From Salinibacter ruber DSM 13855 (GTDB lineage: Bacteria > Bacteroidota > Rhodothermia > Rhodothermales > Salinibacteraceae), in NCBI RefSeq assembly GCF_000013045.1, contig NC_007677.1:1860001-1924000 (forward strand): 64,000 nucleotides of DNA. The letters run 5' to 3'. The notes under the pieces were generated by a model, which did not search any database, was not told the DNA's origin, and saw nothing but the letters and a program-made list of their open reading frames with translations. Both the position numbers and the translations under genes were made by a program. Shown one piece after another: positions 25,132 through 34,244 of the stretch (positions within the stretch are counted from its first letter, which is position 1; every line of letters begins with the position of its first letter).

Positions 25132-26382
25132 TTATTCGAATCGGATGGCCTTCACGGGTTCAACCCGCGCCGCCACTCGGGCAGGGATGTAGGCGGCCGC
25201 CCCACACAGGAAAACGGTCACGACCGCCACGAGCAAGAAGTCGAGCGGGTTCAGTGCAATCGGGGCCGTGGTCATGTAGTAGGCCTCTGCGGGGAGTGAG
25301 ACCAATCCGAACTGCTGCTGCAGGAGCGCAAAGGTGAGCGCCAGGGCCGCCCCGAGGCTCGTCCCGACGACGCCGATCAGGACCCCCAGGACGAGAAATA
25401 GTCGCTTCAGTGTGCGGCCCGAGGTGCCCAGCCCCTTGAGAATGCCAATCTCACGGGTTTTTTCGAGAATCAGCATCAGGAGCGTCCCGATGATGTTGAA
25501 GGCGGCGACGATGACAATGACCCCTATCACGAGCGGAATGATGCTCTGTTGCAGGTCCACCCAGGCAAAGAGCCCTGCGTACTGCTGGTAGACGGTACGG
25601 GCGGATACCGGAAACCCGAACCGGTTCTCGATCTGCGCCGCCAACGAATCAATCCGGGATGGGTCCGACACCGTCACGTTGAACCGACTCACGGACGGAG
25701 CAGCCAGGGATCCCAGTTCCCGGGCGACTGCGGTGCTACTGAAGACATACACATCGTCGATGTCCTGGAGCGACGTATCGTAAATGCCGTGGATCCGAAA
25801 CTGCTCGACACGAGGCCGCTGTCCCCCCATCGACATCCCGGATTCTCCCTGCTGTAGGGCAAACGCAGTTACACGGTCCCCAACCGCCAGGCCGAGCCGA
25901 GTGGCCATCTCCCGCCCCACGACGAGGCCCGGCTCTCCTCCCTTCTCGCCGTCCACGGCACCCCCGCCGGCCTCCACCCGTTTCCCCAGGTACGAGGGAA
26001 GCCGGTCCATGCCCAGCAACACCACCCCGTCGATCGCGTCCTCCGAGTAGCGAAGCAGCACCGGCTGCTCGACCACCGGAGAAACGCCGGAGACGCCCTT
26101 CATTTCATGAAGCTGGCGTCGGAGCGACGCGCCCCGATCCAGCGGCTCGTCCTGAACGTAACTGGACACTTGAATGTGTGCCCCGAACCCCACGATTTTT
26201 TCTTCGATCTCTTCGCTAAAGCCCCGAACGATCGCGAGGGCGAGGAGCAGCGCAGCGACCCCTAGCGTTACGCCCCCCACGGCTACGTAAATAATGAAGC
26301 GCAGGAAGCTCCGGCCTTGTTCTCGTCCCTCGGCCCCCCAGAGGTACCGAAAGGACATAAAGCGCTCGAAGCGAACGGGCAC
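25132..26382 (-). CDS. LolC/LolE-like ABC transporter permease
   Basis: An inner-membrane permease of the FtsX/MacB family that resembles LolC/LolE, which extract lipoproteins from the inner membrane. One N-terminal helix (FIIYVAVGGVTLGVAALLLA) precedes a large periplasmic domain of about 220 residues. Three C-terminal helices follow (SIIPLVIGVIVIVAAFNIIG, LFLVLGVLIGVVGTSLGAAL, PLDFLLVAVVTVFLCGAAAY). The open frame runs upstream to 26538, but the extra 52 residues look non-native. I place the start at the GTG at 26382, with ATG 26358 as an alternative. The LolD-type ATPase is not in the window. Confidence 0.82.
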   Translation of the reverse strand: MPVRFERFMSFRYLWGAEGREQGRSFLRFIIYVAVGGVTLGVAALLLALAIVRGFSEEIEEKIVGFGAHIQVSSYVQDEPLDRGASLRRQLHEMKGVSGVSPVVEQPVLLRYSEDAIDGVVLLGMDRLPSYLGKRVEAGGGAVDGEKGGEPGLVVGREMATRLGLAVGDRVTAFALQQGESGMSMGGQRPRVEQFRIHGIYDTSLQDIDDVYVFSSTAVARELGSLAAPSVSRFNVTVSDPSRIDSLAAQIENRFGFPVSARTVYQQYAGLFAWVDLQQSIIPLVIGVIVIVAAFNIIGTLLMLILEKTREIGILKGLGTSGRTLKRLFLVLGVLIGVVGTSLGAALALTFALLQQQFGLVSLPAEAYYMTTAPIALNPLDFLLVAVVTVFLCGAAAYIPARVAARVEPVKAIRFE

Positions 26383-26562
26383 GGACCAGGAGAAAGCGGT
26401 GTGGGCAGCAAGGACGAAGCGCAAATTGAAATCCGTTTCCGCTACAAGACTGCCAGGAAGAAGATCCGACCGCATCCTTCGGTCGAACATGCCCAGTCTC
26501 CTTCCCGTACCTAGAAGCAGATTACATTTTCCGCACAATCCGTCGCTTCGACGCCCCCTCCC

Positions 26563-28251
26563 ATGAACAACGCATATCCCGAGACCCCTCCTCCCGAGAA
26601 CGAACCGGTTCGTGCCTACGCCCCCGGGTCCGAAGACCGTCGGTCCGTTCAGGAGCGACTCAGGGAACTGAGAAACCAGACCGTTGAAATCCCAGCCTTC
26701 GTGGGGGGCACCCCCGTGTACCCGGGCTCAACCTCCGAGGTTGTCCCGCCCCACGACCACCAGCACACGCTCGGGGAGGTACACCAGTCCGGGAAGGCCA
26801 CCGTGGACGACGCAATCGACGCGGCGATGGAGGCCAAGGCCGAGTGGGCCGCGATGGACTTTTCGGATCGGGCCGCCATCTTTCTCCGTGCCGCCGACCT
26901 GATTGCTGGGCCGTACCGGGACACCCTCAACGCGGCGACCATGCTGGGACAAGGGAAGAGTATCCACCAGGCCGAGATCGACGCGGCCTGCGAGCTCATC
27001 GACTTCCTCCGGTTCAACGTCCATTACGCGGAGCAGATTTACCGCGACCAACCGAACGACTCGCAGGGGATCTGGAATCAGATGCAGTACCGGCCGCTCG
27101 AAGGCTTTGTGCTGGCCGTCACGCCCTTCAACTTCACCGCCATCCAGGGCAATCTCCCGACGGCCCCGGCCCTGATGGGCAATACGGTGTTGTGGAAGCC
27201 GGCCTCTCGATCCGTGTACTCCGCGTTTTTCTTCTACAAGATTCTGGAAGAGGCGGGCCTTCCCCCCGGCGTCATTAATATGCTGCCCGCCGACGACGGC
27301 GCAGCCGTGGGCACGCCTGCGCTGCAGTCCGAACATTTCGCGGGCCTCCACTTCACAGGGTCGGTCGGGACGTTTGACCACCTCTGGTCCACGATCGGCG
27401 ACAACCTGGACACCTACCGCACCTACCCGACCATTGTCGGAGAGACGGGAGGCAAAGACTTCATCGTTGCGCACCCGTCGGCCCACGTCGAGCAATTGGC
27501 GACCGCTGTTGTGCGCGGCTCGTTCGAATACCAGGGGCAGAAGTGCTCCGCCGCCTCCCGGCTCTACATGCCCGAGTCAATCTGGCCGGACGTTCGGCGC
27601 GAAATCACAAGTCAGCTGGACGAGGTCACCGTCGGGCCGCCAGAGGACTTTACCAACTTCCTAAATGCAGTCATCGACCAGCGGGCGTTCGACAAAATTG
27701 TGGGCTACATCGAGCGGGCCCGTGAAGCCGACGACGCCGAGATTGTGTACGGCGGAGACTACGACGACTCCACCGGGTACTTCATCGAACCCACGATCAT
27801 CCGCGCCCACGCCCCGAAGGAAACGACCATGTGCGAGGAGATCTTCGGGCCCGTGACGACGGTCTACGTGTATCCCGACGAGGAATTTGCATCCACCCTC
27901 CCCCTCGTCGACGAAACCTCCCCGTACGGCCTCACCGGGTCGATTTTCGCGCGCGACCGTGCGGCGATCAAGCTGGCGAGCGATGTTCTCGAACAGGCCG
28001 CGGGGAACTTCTACATCAATGACAAGCCCACCGGCGCGGTGGTTGGGGAACAGCCCTTCGGCGGGGCCCGGCGGTCGGGAACCAACGACAAGGCGGGGTC
28101 TGCCTACAACCTCATGCGCTGGGTCTCTCCTCGTGCCATCAAGGAAAACCTGAACCCGCCGACCCACCACGGGTACGCCTGGAATCAACCCGACGCCACG
28201 AAGGCGACGGACGCGCCCCAGGAGGCCGGGGACGGTGCGGTCGCGTCGTGA
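26563..28251 (+). CDS. pruA: L-glutamate gamma-semialdehyde dehydrogenase
   Basis: 1-pyrroline-5-carboxylate dehydrogenase, the NAD-dependent second step from proline to glutamate. The 562-residue chain is the monofunctional form, without a PutA proline dehydrogenase domain. Catalytic Cys328 is in SFEYQGQKCSAASRLYMP and Glu294 in YPTIVGETGGKDFIVAHP. The substrate-site VTPFNFTAIQGN and EIFGPVTTVYVYPDEEF are also conserved. Proline is a common osmolyte and nutrient in brines, which fits a halophile. The proline dehydrogenase is not adjacent. The start is the first ATG, about 180 bases from the divergent permease. Confidence 0.95.
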   Translation: MNNAYPETPPPENEPVRAYAPGSEDRRSVQERLRELRNQTVEIPAFVGGTPVYPGSTSEVVPPHDHQHTLGEVHQSGKATVDDAIDAAMEAKAEWAAMDFSDRAAIFLRAADLIAGPYRDTLNAATMLGQGKSIHQAEIDAACELIDFLRFNVHYAEQIYRDQPNDSQGIWNQMQYRPLEGFVLAVTPFNFTAIQGNLPTAPALMGNTVLWKPASRSVYSAFFFYKILEEAGLPPGVINMLPADDGAAVGTPALQSEHFAGLHFTGSVGTFDHLWSTIGDNLDTYRTYPTIVGETGGKDFIVAHPSAHVEQLATAVVRGSFEYQGQKCSAASRLYMPESIWPDVRREITSQLDEVTVGPPEDFTNFLNAVIDQRAFDKIVGYIERAREADDAEIVYGGDYDDSTGYFIEPTIIRAHAPKETTMCEEIFGPVTTVYVYPDEEFASTLPLVDETSPYGLTGSIFARDRAAIKLASDVLEQAAGNFYINDKPTGAVVGEQPFGGARRSGTNDKAGSAYNLMRWVSPRAIKENLNPPTHHGYAWNQPDATKATDAPQEAGDGAVAS

Positions 28252-28314
28252 CGGAGCCAGCAGATTGACGGGAAAACCAGGGACCGACGATTCATCCCTC
28301 ATGGTACCGCCCCG

Positions 28315-28785
28315 ATGGACGTGCCCACCGTTTTCGAGAGCACTCACCATCCCGACGAAGACGCATGGGGACTGGTCTATACACGGTTTCTGGGCCGTCC
28401 CCTCGGGGTGTGTACCGTCCCGTTGATGGTGGGCGCCACCACCTCGGCCCTCCTCAAGCAGCCCATTTGGGCATACCTCGTCTGGGGGCTCCCCGTCGCC
28501 CTCATCCTGGCGACGGTGTGGACGCACTTTTCCTTGAGCCGGACCCCTGCTGAAATCAGCTTTCGCCCCGGCCAGGCGGCCGTCCGGAGCGTCTACGACG
28601 TGCTCCTCGATCGCCCCCGAGACTGGAAGCCCATCTTTAATGTGCGCACGACATCGTTCGACGTCGAACTCGCGGTGGGGCGGACAACGTACCTCCTGCA
28701 ACCGACCCAGTGGCCAAGGTTTGGGGCGCTTCGCGACGCTGCACGCGAGTCGTTCCGGCCCCAAGAAGCATCGTCTCGTGCGTAG
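28315..28785 (+). CDS. Hypothetical membrane protein
   Basis: A 156-residue protein of no recognised family. Residues about 33-71 hold two hydrophobic segments (GVCTVPLMVGATTSALL and AYLVWGLPVALILATVW). The C-terminal 80 residues are soluble and mildly basic (RTPAEISFRPGQAAVRSVYD). It follows pruA by 63 bases and precedes the GntR regulator by 77, all on the same strand. The start at 28315 is the first ATG with coding-like composition. Confidence 0.65.
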   Translation: MDVPTVFESTHHPDEDAWGLVYTRFLGRPLGVCTVPLMVGATTSALLKQPIWAYLVWGLPVALILATVWTHFSLSRTPAEISFRPGQAAVRSVYDVLLDRPRDWKPIFNVRTTSFDVELAVGRTTYLLQPTQWPRFGALRDAARESFRPQEASSRA

Positions 28786-28838
28786 AAGGGCAGTGCTCGC
28801 TCTCCTACCTGGTGTCATGTGTTGGTCTTATCACTCCA

Positions 28839-28850
28839 TTTGCAATAACG
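28839..28850 (+). repeat. Dispersed TTTGCAATAACG motif, copy 3
   Basis: Located 13 bases before the ATG of the GntR regulator. The same 12-base core occurs at 59767, and the TTTGCAATAAC part at 20308. Its closeness to the start codon suggests a transcription-initiation or operator element. Confidence 0.45.
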
Positions 28851-28862
28851 GAATTAGCGGCC

Positions 28863-29792
28863 ATGTCCACCTTGGACATCGATCCTGACGCGAACGTGTC
28901 CGTGCGGGAGCAGCTCGTCAACCAGCTCCGCTACCTCATCGCGTCTGGGCACTACAATGTCAACGACACGCTTCCGTCCACCCGAACGCTGGGCGACCAG
29001 CTCGACGTTTCCTTCCACACGGTCCGAAAGGCGTATCAGGAACTGGAAGACGAGGGGCTTCTCAGCTCTCAGGTTGGAAGTGGATACACCGTCAAAGAGC
29101 GGAGTCCCCTGGCCAAAAGCGAGCGGATGGAGCGCGGGGCGAAAGTGGTCAACGACACGCTGCAGCAGCTGGTCGGGCTGGGGCTCAGCGACGCAGAGAT
29201 CGAATCCCTCTTTCAGGAGCAGGCCACCCTGCTCGACCACGCGGGACTGGAGCGCAAGCTCATCGTCCTCGGCCCCCACGACGAATTGAACCGCCTATGT
29301 GCGGACCAACTGAGCACCGCCCTCCAAAAAACCGTGCTACCGGTCTCCCTCTCCCGAATCGAGCGTCACAAGGACGCGGACTACGCATTCTCACCGTATC
29401 CGTACCTTGCGCAGGTGCTGGAGACGCTCTCCCGAACCGACACCATGGGATTTTCGACCCACCTTCCTCCCGCCGTCCTCGAAACGGTGGCCCGGCTCCG
29501 CGACCGTGAGACACTCGGGCTGGTGACACGCTACCAGGACACCATCCCCCCTCTGTCTGAAGAGCTTCGGTCCCAAACAGCCTACGATGGACAGGTCATT
29601 GCCGCGTCAATTGATCGTGAGGCAGACCACCTTCAGAGCTTCGTCCAGGAGACGGACCTGTTGCTCGCCACCCCGGCGAGTCAGCGTCGCCTCCGGCCCT
29701 ACCTGGACGACTCCCTCCACGATGTCGAAGAGCTGAAGCTGCTGGTCGGCAAGGATTCAATTGAGGCCATCGCGAATGCCGTGCCGGCTTGA
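28863..29792 (+). CDS. GntR-family transcriptional regulator
   Basis: A 309-residue regulator. The N-terminal winged helix is typical of GntR proteins (VREQLVNQLRYLIASG, then TLPSTRTLGDQLDVSFHTVR and KAYQELEDEGLLSS), spanning about residues 12-75. A helical linker follows (about 85-125, QQLVGLGLSDAEIESLFQEQ). The C-terminal 180 residues do not look like FCD, UTRA or aminotransferase domains. They have alternating strands that hint at a substrate-binding-protein-like fold. The open frame extends to 28710, but the ATG at 28863 matches where homology starts. The ligand and targets are unknown. Confidence 0.82.
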   Translation: MSTLDIDPDANVSVREQLVNQLRYLIASGHYNVNDTLPSTRTLGDQLDVSFHTVRKAYQELEDEGLLSSQVGSGYTVKERSPLAKSERMERGAKVVNDTLQQLVGLGLSDAEIESLFQEQATLLDHAGLERKLIVLGPHDELNRLCADQLSTALQKTVLPVSLSRIERHKDADYAFSPYPYLAQVLETLSRTDTMGFSTHLPPAVLETVARLRDRETLGLVTRYQDTIPPLSEELRSQTAYDGQVIAASIDREADHLQSFVQETDLLLATPASQRRLRPYLDDSLHDVEELKLLVGKDSIEAIANAVPA

Positions 29793-29799
29793 CTGTCCC

Positions 29800-32427
29800 C
29801 TACCGCCCTTGTGGCGACGCCTCCTCGCCCCCGGACTCCGACCCGGACGCGCTCTCCGTCGCCGGGGCCTCCTCCCTTCCATTCTGGTCGGCCCGGATCT
29901 CCTCCGCGTCCGGGTAGGCGGAGGAGTGAGGGGACGCGTCTGCAAGCTGGGGCCGCGGCTCCTTCCGCGACCGTGCCGGCGAGGCCGGTTCGGGCTCCAC
30001 CCAGGCCCCCCACGCGTCCTGGCCGTACGCCACGGACACGTTGACGTACGGCCGGTCCGCCCGGAGCGACACCACCTCAAAGTCTGGCTCGGCGGATTCT
30101 TCCTCCTGATCCGGGTACTTGACCCGCACGTGGTAGATGCCAAGCAGCATCTTCAGGAACGTGTCCTTGATTAGCCGGAGGTCGCGGAACGTGAGGTTCG
30201 TGTTGTCGAGTTGCCCATCGTCAATCCGCTCGCTGAAGAGCAGATCGATGAGGTTCTCCAGGCGGCGGGGCGACGGTTCATCGAGACTCCGACTCGCGGC
30301 CTCCACCGAATCGGCCAGCATCAGAATGCCGGTTTCCTTCGAGTCGGGCTTGGGCCCCGGGTAGCGAAACTCCGACTCCGGCACGGATCGGTCCGTATTC
30401 TCGGTCCGGCTGAGGGCCTTTTGGTAGAAGTACTCGATCCGGGCCGTCCCGTGGTGCATGGGAATGAACTTGTGCACCTGCTCCGGGAGTCCGTCGTCCT
30501 TCCCCATTTCGAGGCCCTCTTTGACGTGGCTCGCAATGATGAGCGCACTCATCCGGGGCTTCAGTTCATCGTGGGGGTTCGACATCGTACGCTGATTCTC
30601 GACGAAGTACTCCGGCTTCTTCATTTTGCCGATGTCGTGATAGAGGGCGCCGACCCGGGTCAGCAGCGCGTGGGCCCCAATCCGGTCGGCGGCCGCCTCG
30701 GCAAGATTGGCAACCTGGAGCGTGTGGTTGAACGAGCCGGGCGCCCGTAGGCTCAGCTCTTTCAGCAACGGACGGTTCGTGTCCGAGAGCTCCAGCAGGG
30801 TCAGGTCCGTGGTGATGTCGAAAATGCGCTCCAGGGCCCACAGAAACAGCGACGACGTGATCGTGATGGCGGAGGCGATCGCCGCGTAGGCCAGGTCGGG
30901 GGCCACCCGTCCGAAGGGAAGGTCGAGATACAGCCAGGTGGCGAAGAGCACGAGCGCGTACCCCGCGAACGCCAGCCCCCCACTCACAAAAAACTGCCCG
31001 CGATTTTTTATGTCCCGGACGCTAAAAATCCCGAAGGCACCGGCAAAAAAGGTGGCGACGGTATACTCGAGCTCGAGGCCCAGCATTTGTCCCCCGGTCA
31101 GGGCCAGCACCAGCGTCCCGATGAGGGCAATGCGGGAGTTGAAAACGATGGTGAGCAGTACCGACGCGAGCGGCACGGGCACGACGTACAGGGACCAAGG
31201 CGCCCGAATGGCAATCCCGTAGAGGAGAATAATGAACGCGAGGACCACCGATACCAGTACAAGATCCCGGTTCTTGGACCAGATCTCGGGCCGGAGGAGA
31301 TAGAGGTAGAAGAAGAAGAACCCAAAGCCGAGCAGGGTAAAGAGGACCTCTCCGCTCAGCTGTTTCGCTACAATGTTGGACCCAAGCCGATCACTCTTCG
31401 CCCGTTCGAGAGACGTGAGCTTGCGTTTGATTTCTCGGGTGACCCGTTGCCCCGTCCGTACGATGGGCTCCCCTTCTTCCACCCCGCCCTGAATGGCGGT
31501 CACTTTCTGGGCACGCTGATCGCGCTCCTCCATCGTGTCTTCGCGGAGATACTGGAGCGAAGGCACGAAGATCGCCCGGAAGAAGGAGGCCGCAATGCGG
31601 GAGTGCTCCCGGTTTTCCGAAAATCGCTCACGGAGTTGGCGCTCGGCGTACTCGAACGACTCGTTGAGCCCGTAAAGGTTGTCCTTTTCGACCCTGCGCT
31701 GGGTCTGGTCCTGCTGATTCCGGACGATGATCTCGTCGGTCACTACCGAATCGCGCGGCCGGTTCATGACCCCGAGACTGAGAAGCTGTCCGCCCACCTC
31801 AAAGGCCGCCTCAAGCAGGCGGCCATGCAGACGGGACGACATCTGGCCCGCGGACTGGCGGGAGGGGGAACGAAGGTCCTGTACCTCCTCCGCATACTCG
31901 GACGCTAGGTACTCCCACTGTGACGCACTGAGCGTGACCTGGGCATTCCGGCGGCGCCGAACGTAGTCGAGCGAGTCTTGGCGCGCGGCCTCCCGTTCCC
32001 CCTGCTGTCGATGGTAGCGGTAGCTCGCGTAGGCCTCCAGGATGCGGTTCAGTTGGCGACGCAGAGTGTCCCGGTTTTCCGTCAGCTTCTGCGACGCCCC
32101 TTGCACCTCTCGAAAATAGGGAGATGTATTCGCTCGGACCGTGTCGCGCCGGGCCTCTACACGCTCCTGGTCGAGGTATACGGGAAAATTGAATGGGGCA
32201 CTGAGCGTGGACTGGCGCCACGTGTCGCCCACCTCTACTGTATACTCGTAGAAGTCCCCCCGCGGGAACGCCCCGACGGTAAGGGCCACAAGGCCCAGAA
32301 AAAGACCGCCGCGCAGGGCCCACTGCTTCCACGCCTCGGGGGCCTCGGACTCGTCGTTAGTTTCGAGATCATGCCCCACGGGTTGAGGCGACCGCCGGCT
32401 CCAACCGAGCAACTCAAGAAGTCCCAT
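29800..32427 (-). CDS. 7TM-HD phosphohydrolase, PgpH/YqfF type
   Basis: A large inner-membrane protein of about 875 residues that in Listeria (PgpH) degrades cyclic di-AMP. It has an N-terminal helix (GLFLGLVALTVGAF), then an extracytoplasmic 7TMR-HDED region of about 330 residues, rich in charged coiled-coil segments. Seven transmembrane helices follow. The cytoplasmic HD domain is next, with TRVGALYHDIGKMKKPEYFV and IPMHHGTARIEYFYQ. A low-complexity acidic tail ends it. The ATG at 32427 is chosen; 32445 is six codons longer. It lies 132 bases downstream of the RodZ-like gene on the same strand. The nucleotide specificity is inferred from the family. Confidence 0.9.
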   Translation of the reverse strand: MGLLELLGWSRRSPQPVGHDLETNDESEAPEAWKQWALRGGLFLGLVALTVGAFPRGDFYEYTVEVGDTWRQSTLSAPFNFPVYLDQERVEARRDTVRANTSPYFREVQGASQKLTENRDTLRRQLNRILEAYASYRYHRQQGEREAARQDSLDYVRRRRNAQVTLSASQWEYLASEYAEEVQDLRSPSRQSAGQMSSRLHGRLLEAAFEVGGQLLSLGVMNRPRDSVVTDEIIVRNQQDQTQRRVEKDNLYGLNESFEYAERQLRERFSENREHSRIAASFFRAIFVPSLQYLREDTMEERDQRAQKVTAIQGGVEEGEPIVRTGQRVTREIKRKLTSLERAKSDRLGSNIVAKQLSGEVLFTLLGFGFFFFYLYLLRPEIWSKNRDLVLVSVVLAFIILLYGIAIRAPWSLYVVPVPLASVLLTIVFNSRIALIGTLVLALTGGQMLGLELEYTVATFFAGAFGIFSVRDIKNRGQFFVSGGLAFAGYALVLFATWLYLDLPFGRVAPDLAYAAIASAITITSSLFLWALERIFDITTDLTLLELSDTNRPLLKELSLRAPGSFNHTLQVANLAEAAADRIGAHALLTRVGALYHDIGKMKKPEYFVENQRTMSNPHDELKPRMSALIIASHVKEGLEMGKDDGLPEQVHKFIPMHHGTARIEYFYQKALSRTENTDRSVPESEFRYPGPKPDSKETGILMLADSVEAASRSLDEPSPRRLENLIDLLFSERIDDGQLDNTNLTFRDLRLIKDTFLKMLLGIYHVRVKYPDQEEESAEPDFEVVSLRADRPYVNVSVAYGQDAWGAWVEPEPASPARSRKEPRPQLADASPHSSAYPDAEEIRADQNGREEAPATESASGSESGGEEASPQGR

Positions 32428-32559
32428 AGTGGACCATGCAACCAATGACGGGGACCGTCCTCCCTCGCGGCTCGGAGAGACGGCCCGTGACGTGATGCCA
32501 AGGACAGCCTGAATGCATACAGGGAGGGAGAGGATCCTTCCGTGTGTTTTCCTAACCGC

Positions 32560-33900
32560 TTAGGATTCCGAGTCAGGCGATTCTGAAGACGTGGTATCCG
32601 GGTCTGGAAACGAGCCCTGGCCCCGGATGGTATCCGGAGATTCTGAGATGGAGGCCGGAGCCCCCCGAAGCGTATCGGCAAACTGCTCGGCCGTGTCCCG
32701 ACGAATGATGACACGCCCCTGCTCGTCGGTCGAGGTGATGGGATACCGGTACCCTTCGAGAAGAAGCTCTAGGTTCTCGAGCTGATTCTGGAGCGTCACG
32801 CGTTCGACGAACGGGAAAACCCGGGCCTCGCCCGCCTCGATCCAGTAGGGCCGCCGGAGGTTGTCGTCCTGCTGAACCCGAAGCTCCCGCACGTCTTCGG
32901 TTGCCCGGACCGTAACGTGGAGGGTATCGCCGAGCGTGATGTCGGCCGGAGGCCGCCGGGCGGACCGCGGCGCCGGTGCACTGGTGTCGCCGGTGGCTTC
33001 TGCGGCCGAGGGGCCGGCATCGGCAGCGGGGGAAGCGCCCAGCGTCTCCCCCCCCGACGGGGGCTCAGACGTCGCGCCGCCCCTCGTAAGGTAGAATCCC
33101 AGTCCCCCGACCAGTCCAACCAGGAGGGCAATCCCGATGGTGGTCAGGACTTTGTCGCGGTGGGCCGCGAGAATCCCCTGGACGGTGCTGGAAAATGAGT
33201 CTCCCTGAGGAGTGCCCTGACGCGGCGCCCGCCCATGCGCCGAGGACGGAGCACGCCCCGCCCGTTCCTCCTCCCCGGACAAATCCGAGAAGTGCGGCTC
33301 CTCCTGCACGTCCGGGGACGGACGCTCGCCGGCTGCTTCGGACGCAGACGCCCCCGAACGGGGGGAGGACGGGGACTGCCCCGCTGAGGACTGAGCGTCG
33401 GAGGAGACGGCCTGGGTCGGATCCGTCTTCGTCTCTTGAGGGGACTCCTCTGCGGGGCCCAACTTATCTTCGGACGTCTTCTCTTCGGGCTTATCGCTCG
33501 GACCCGACGGCGAGTCGGCCGCGTCCTGTTCTCCTTCCGCGGATGGGGATGCCGCGGCAGCCTCTGAAACATCCGCCTCCGCCTCCGTTGACGGGGCGTT
33601 CAGAAATGTGACGGCGAGCTGATCGTCGTAGGTGCCGGAGAGCGCAGACTCCAGGTGCTCCACGACCGTCTCCGCAGAAAGCCCGATCGCTTCGGCGTAG
33701 GCGCGGACGAATGCCTTCAGGTAAACGCCGTTCATTCTCTCCTCTTCGTGGAGGACGCCCGCCTCGAAGGACTTCAGGTGCGAGGCATGGACTTGGGTTT
33801 CCTCCTGGATGGCCGTGCGGGACACGCTTCGATCCTCGCGGATCCGGCGCAGGTCACGCGCGAACCGCCGCAGGGCGGGAGTGTCCAAATCATCGGGCAT
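32560..33900 (-). CDS. RodZ-like helix-turn-helix membrane protein
   Basis: A 446-residue bitopic protein resembling RodZ, which links MreB to the wall elongation machinery. Residues about 8-85 form the cytoplasmic HTH_25 domain (RFARDLRRIREDRSVSRTAI, then GVYLKAFVRAYAEAIGL). A very long acidic, Ser/Pro-rich linker (about 105-235) precedes one membrane helix (LTTIGIALLVGLVGGLGFYL). The C-terminal periplasmic part holds a DUF4115-like beta domain (DITLGDTLHVTVRATEDVRE). The acidic linker is much longer than in E. coli RodZ, as expected for a halophile. The 60 C-terminal residues are again low-complexity. Confidence 0.83.
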   Translation of the reverse strand: MPDDLDTPALRRFARDLRRIREDRSVSRTAIQEETQVHASHLKSFEAGVLHEEERMNGVYLKAFVRAYAEAIGLSAETVVEHLESALSGTYDDQLAVTFLNAPSTEAEADVSEAAAASPSAEGEQDAADSPSGPSDKPEEKTSEDKLGPAEESPQETKTDPTQAVSSDAQSSAGQSPSSPRSGASASEAAGERPSPDVQEEPHFSDLSGEEERAGRAPSSAHGRAPRQGTPQGDSFSSTVQGILAAHRDKVLTTIGIALLVGLVGGLGFYLTRGGATSEPPSGGETLGASPAADAGPSAAEATGDTSAPAPRSARRPPADITLGDTLHVTVRATEDVRELRVQQDDNLRRPYWIEAGEARVFPFVERVTLQNQLENLELLLEGYRYPITSTDEQGRVIIRRDTAEQFADTLRGAPASISESPDTIRGQGSFPDPDTTSSESPDSES

Positions 33901-33989
33901 GGCGACGAGAGAAGTCGGTGGGAGATCCCGAGCCCGGCGGTGCGCTCAACAAACCGAGGCCCACCGGCAGGGCCAGTCGGCAAACCTGC

Positions 33990-34033
33990 AAAAGAAAAGG
34001 CCGTTCCGCCGGCAAAATCCGGGGGAACGGCCT
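33990..34033 (-). terminator. Intrinsic terminator after tRNA-Pro
   Basis: On the minus strand a 10-bp stem (AGGCCGTTCC with GGAACGGCCT, at 33998-34033) is followed by TTTTCTTTTG. It begins 14 bases after the tRNA-Pro 3' end and should end that transcript before the RodZ-like gene. Confidence 0.8.
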
Positions 34034-34047
34034 CAGATACCTGGAAG

Positions 34048-34121
34048 TCGGGACGGCCGGATTTGAACCGGCGACCTCATGTACCCCATACATGTGCGCT
34101 ACCGAGCTGCGCCACGTCCCG
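34048..34121 (-). tRNA. tRNA-Pro (anticodon GGG)
   Basis: A 74-base cloverleaf read from the minus strand. The acceptor stem CGGGACG/CGTCCCG is perfect, the D arm is GCGC/GCGC, the anticodon stem CATGT/ACATG encloses the loop ATGGGGT (anticodon GGG), and the T arm is GCCGG-TTCAAAT-CCGGC. The discriminator is A and CCA is not encoded. Confidence 0.95.
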
Positions 34122-34244
34122 TTTTTGAATGCATCGGCTCATATGACGCAAACCACCGCGGGTTCGGAGTGGCAGGGCCCAATCCGGGCTCGATCCCTGT
34201 GAGTTCTCGACGAAGCCCCACTGTCGGCGGCAGTGCGGGGATGC

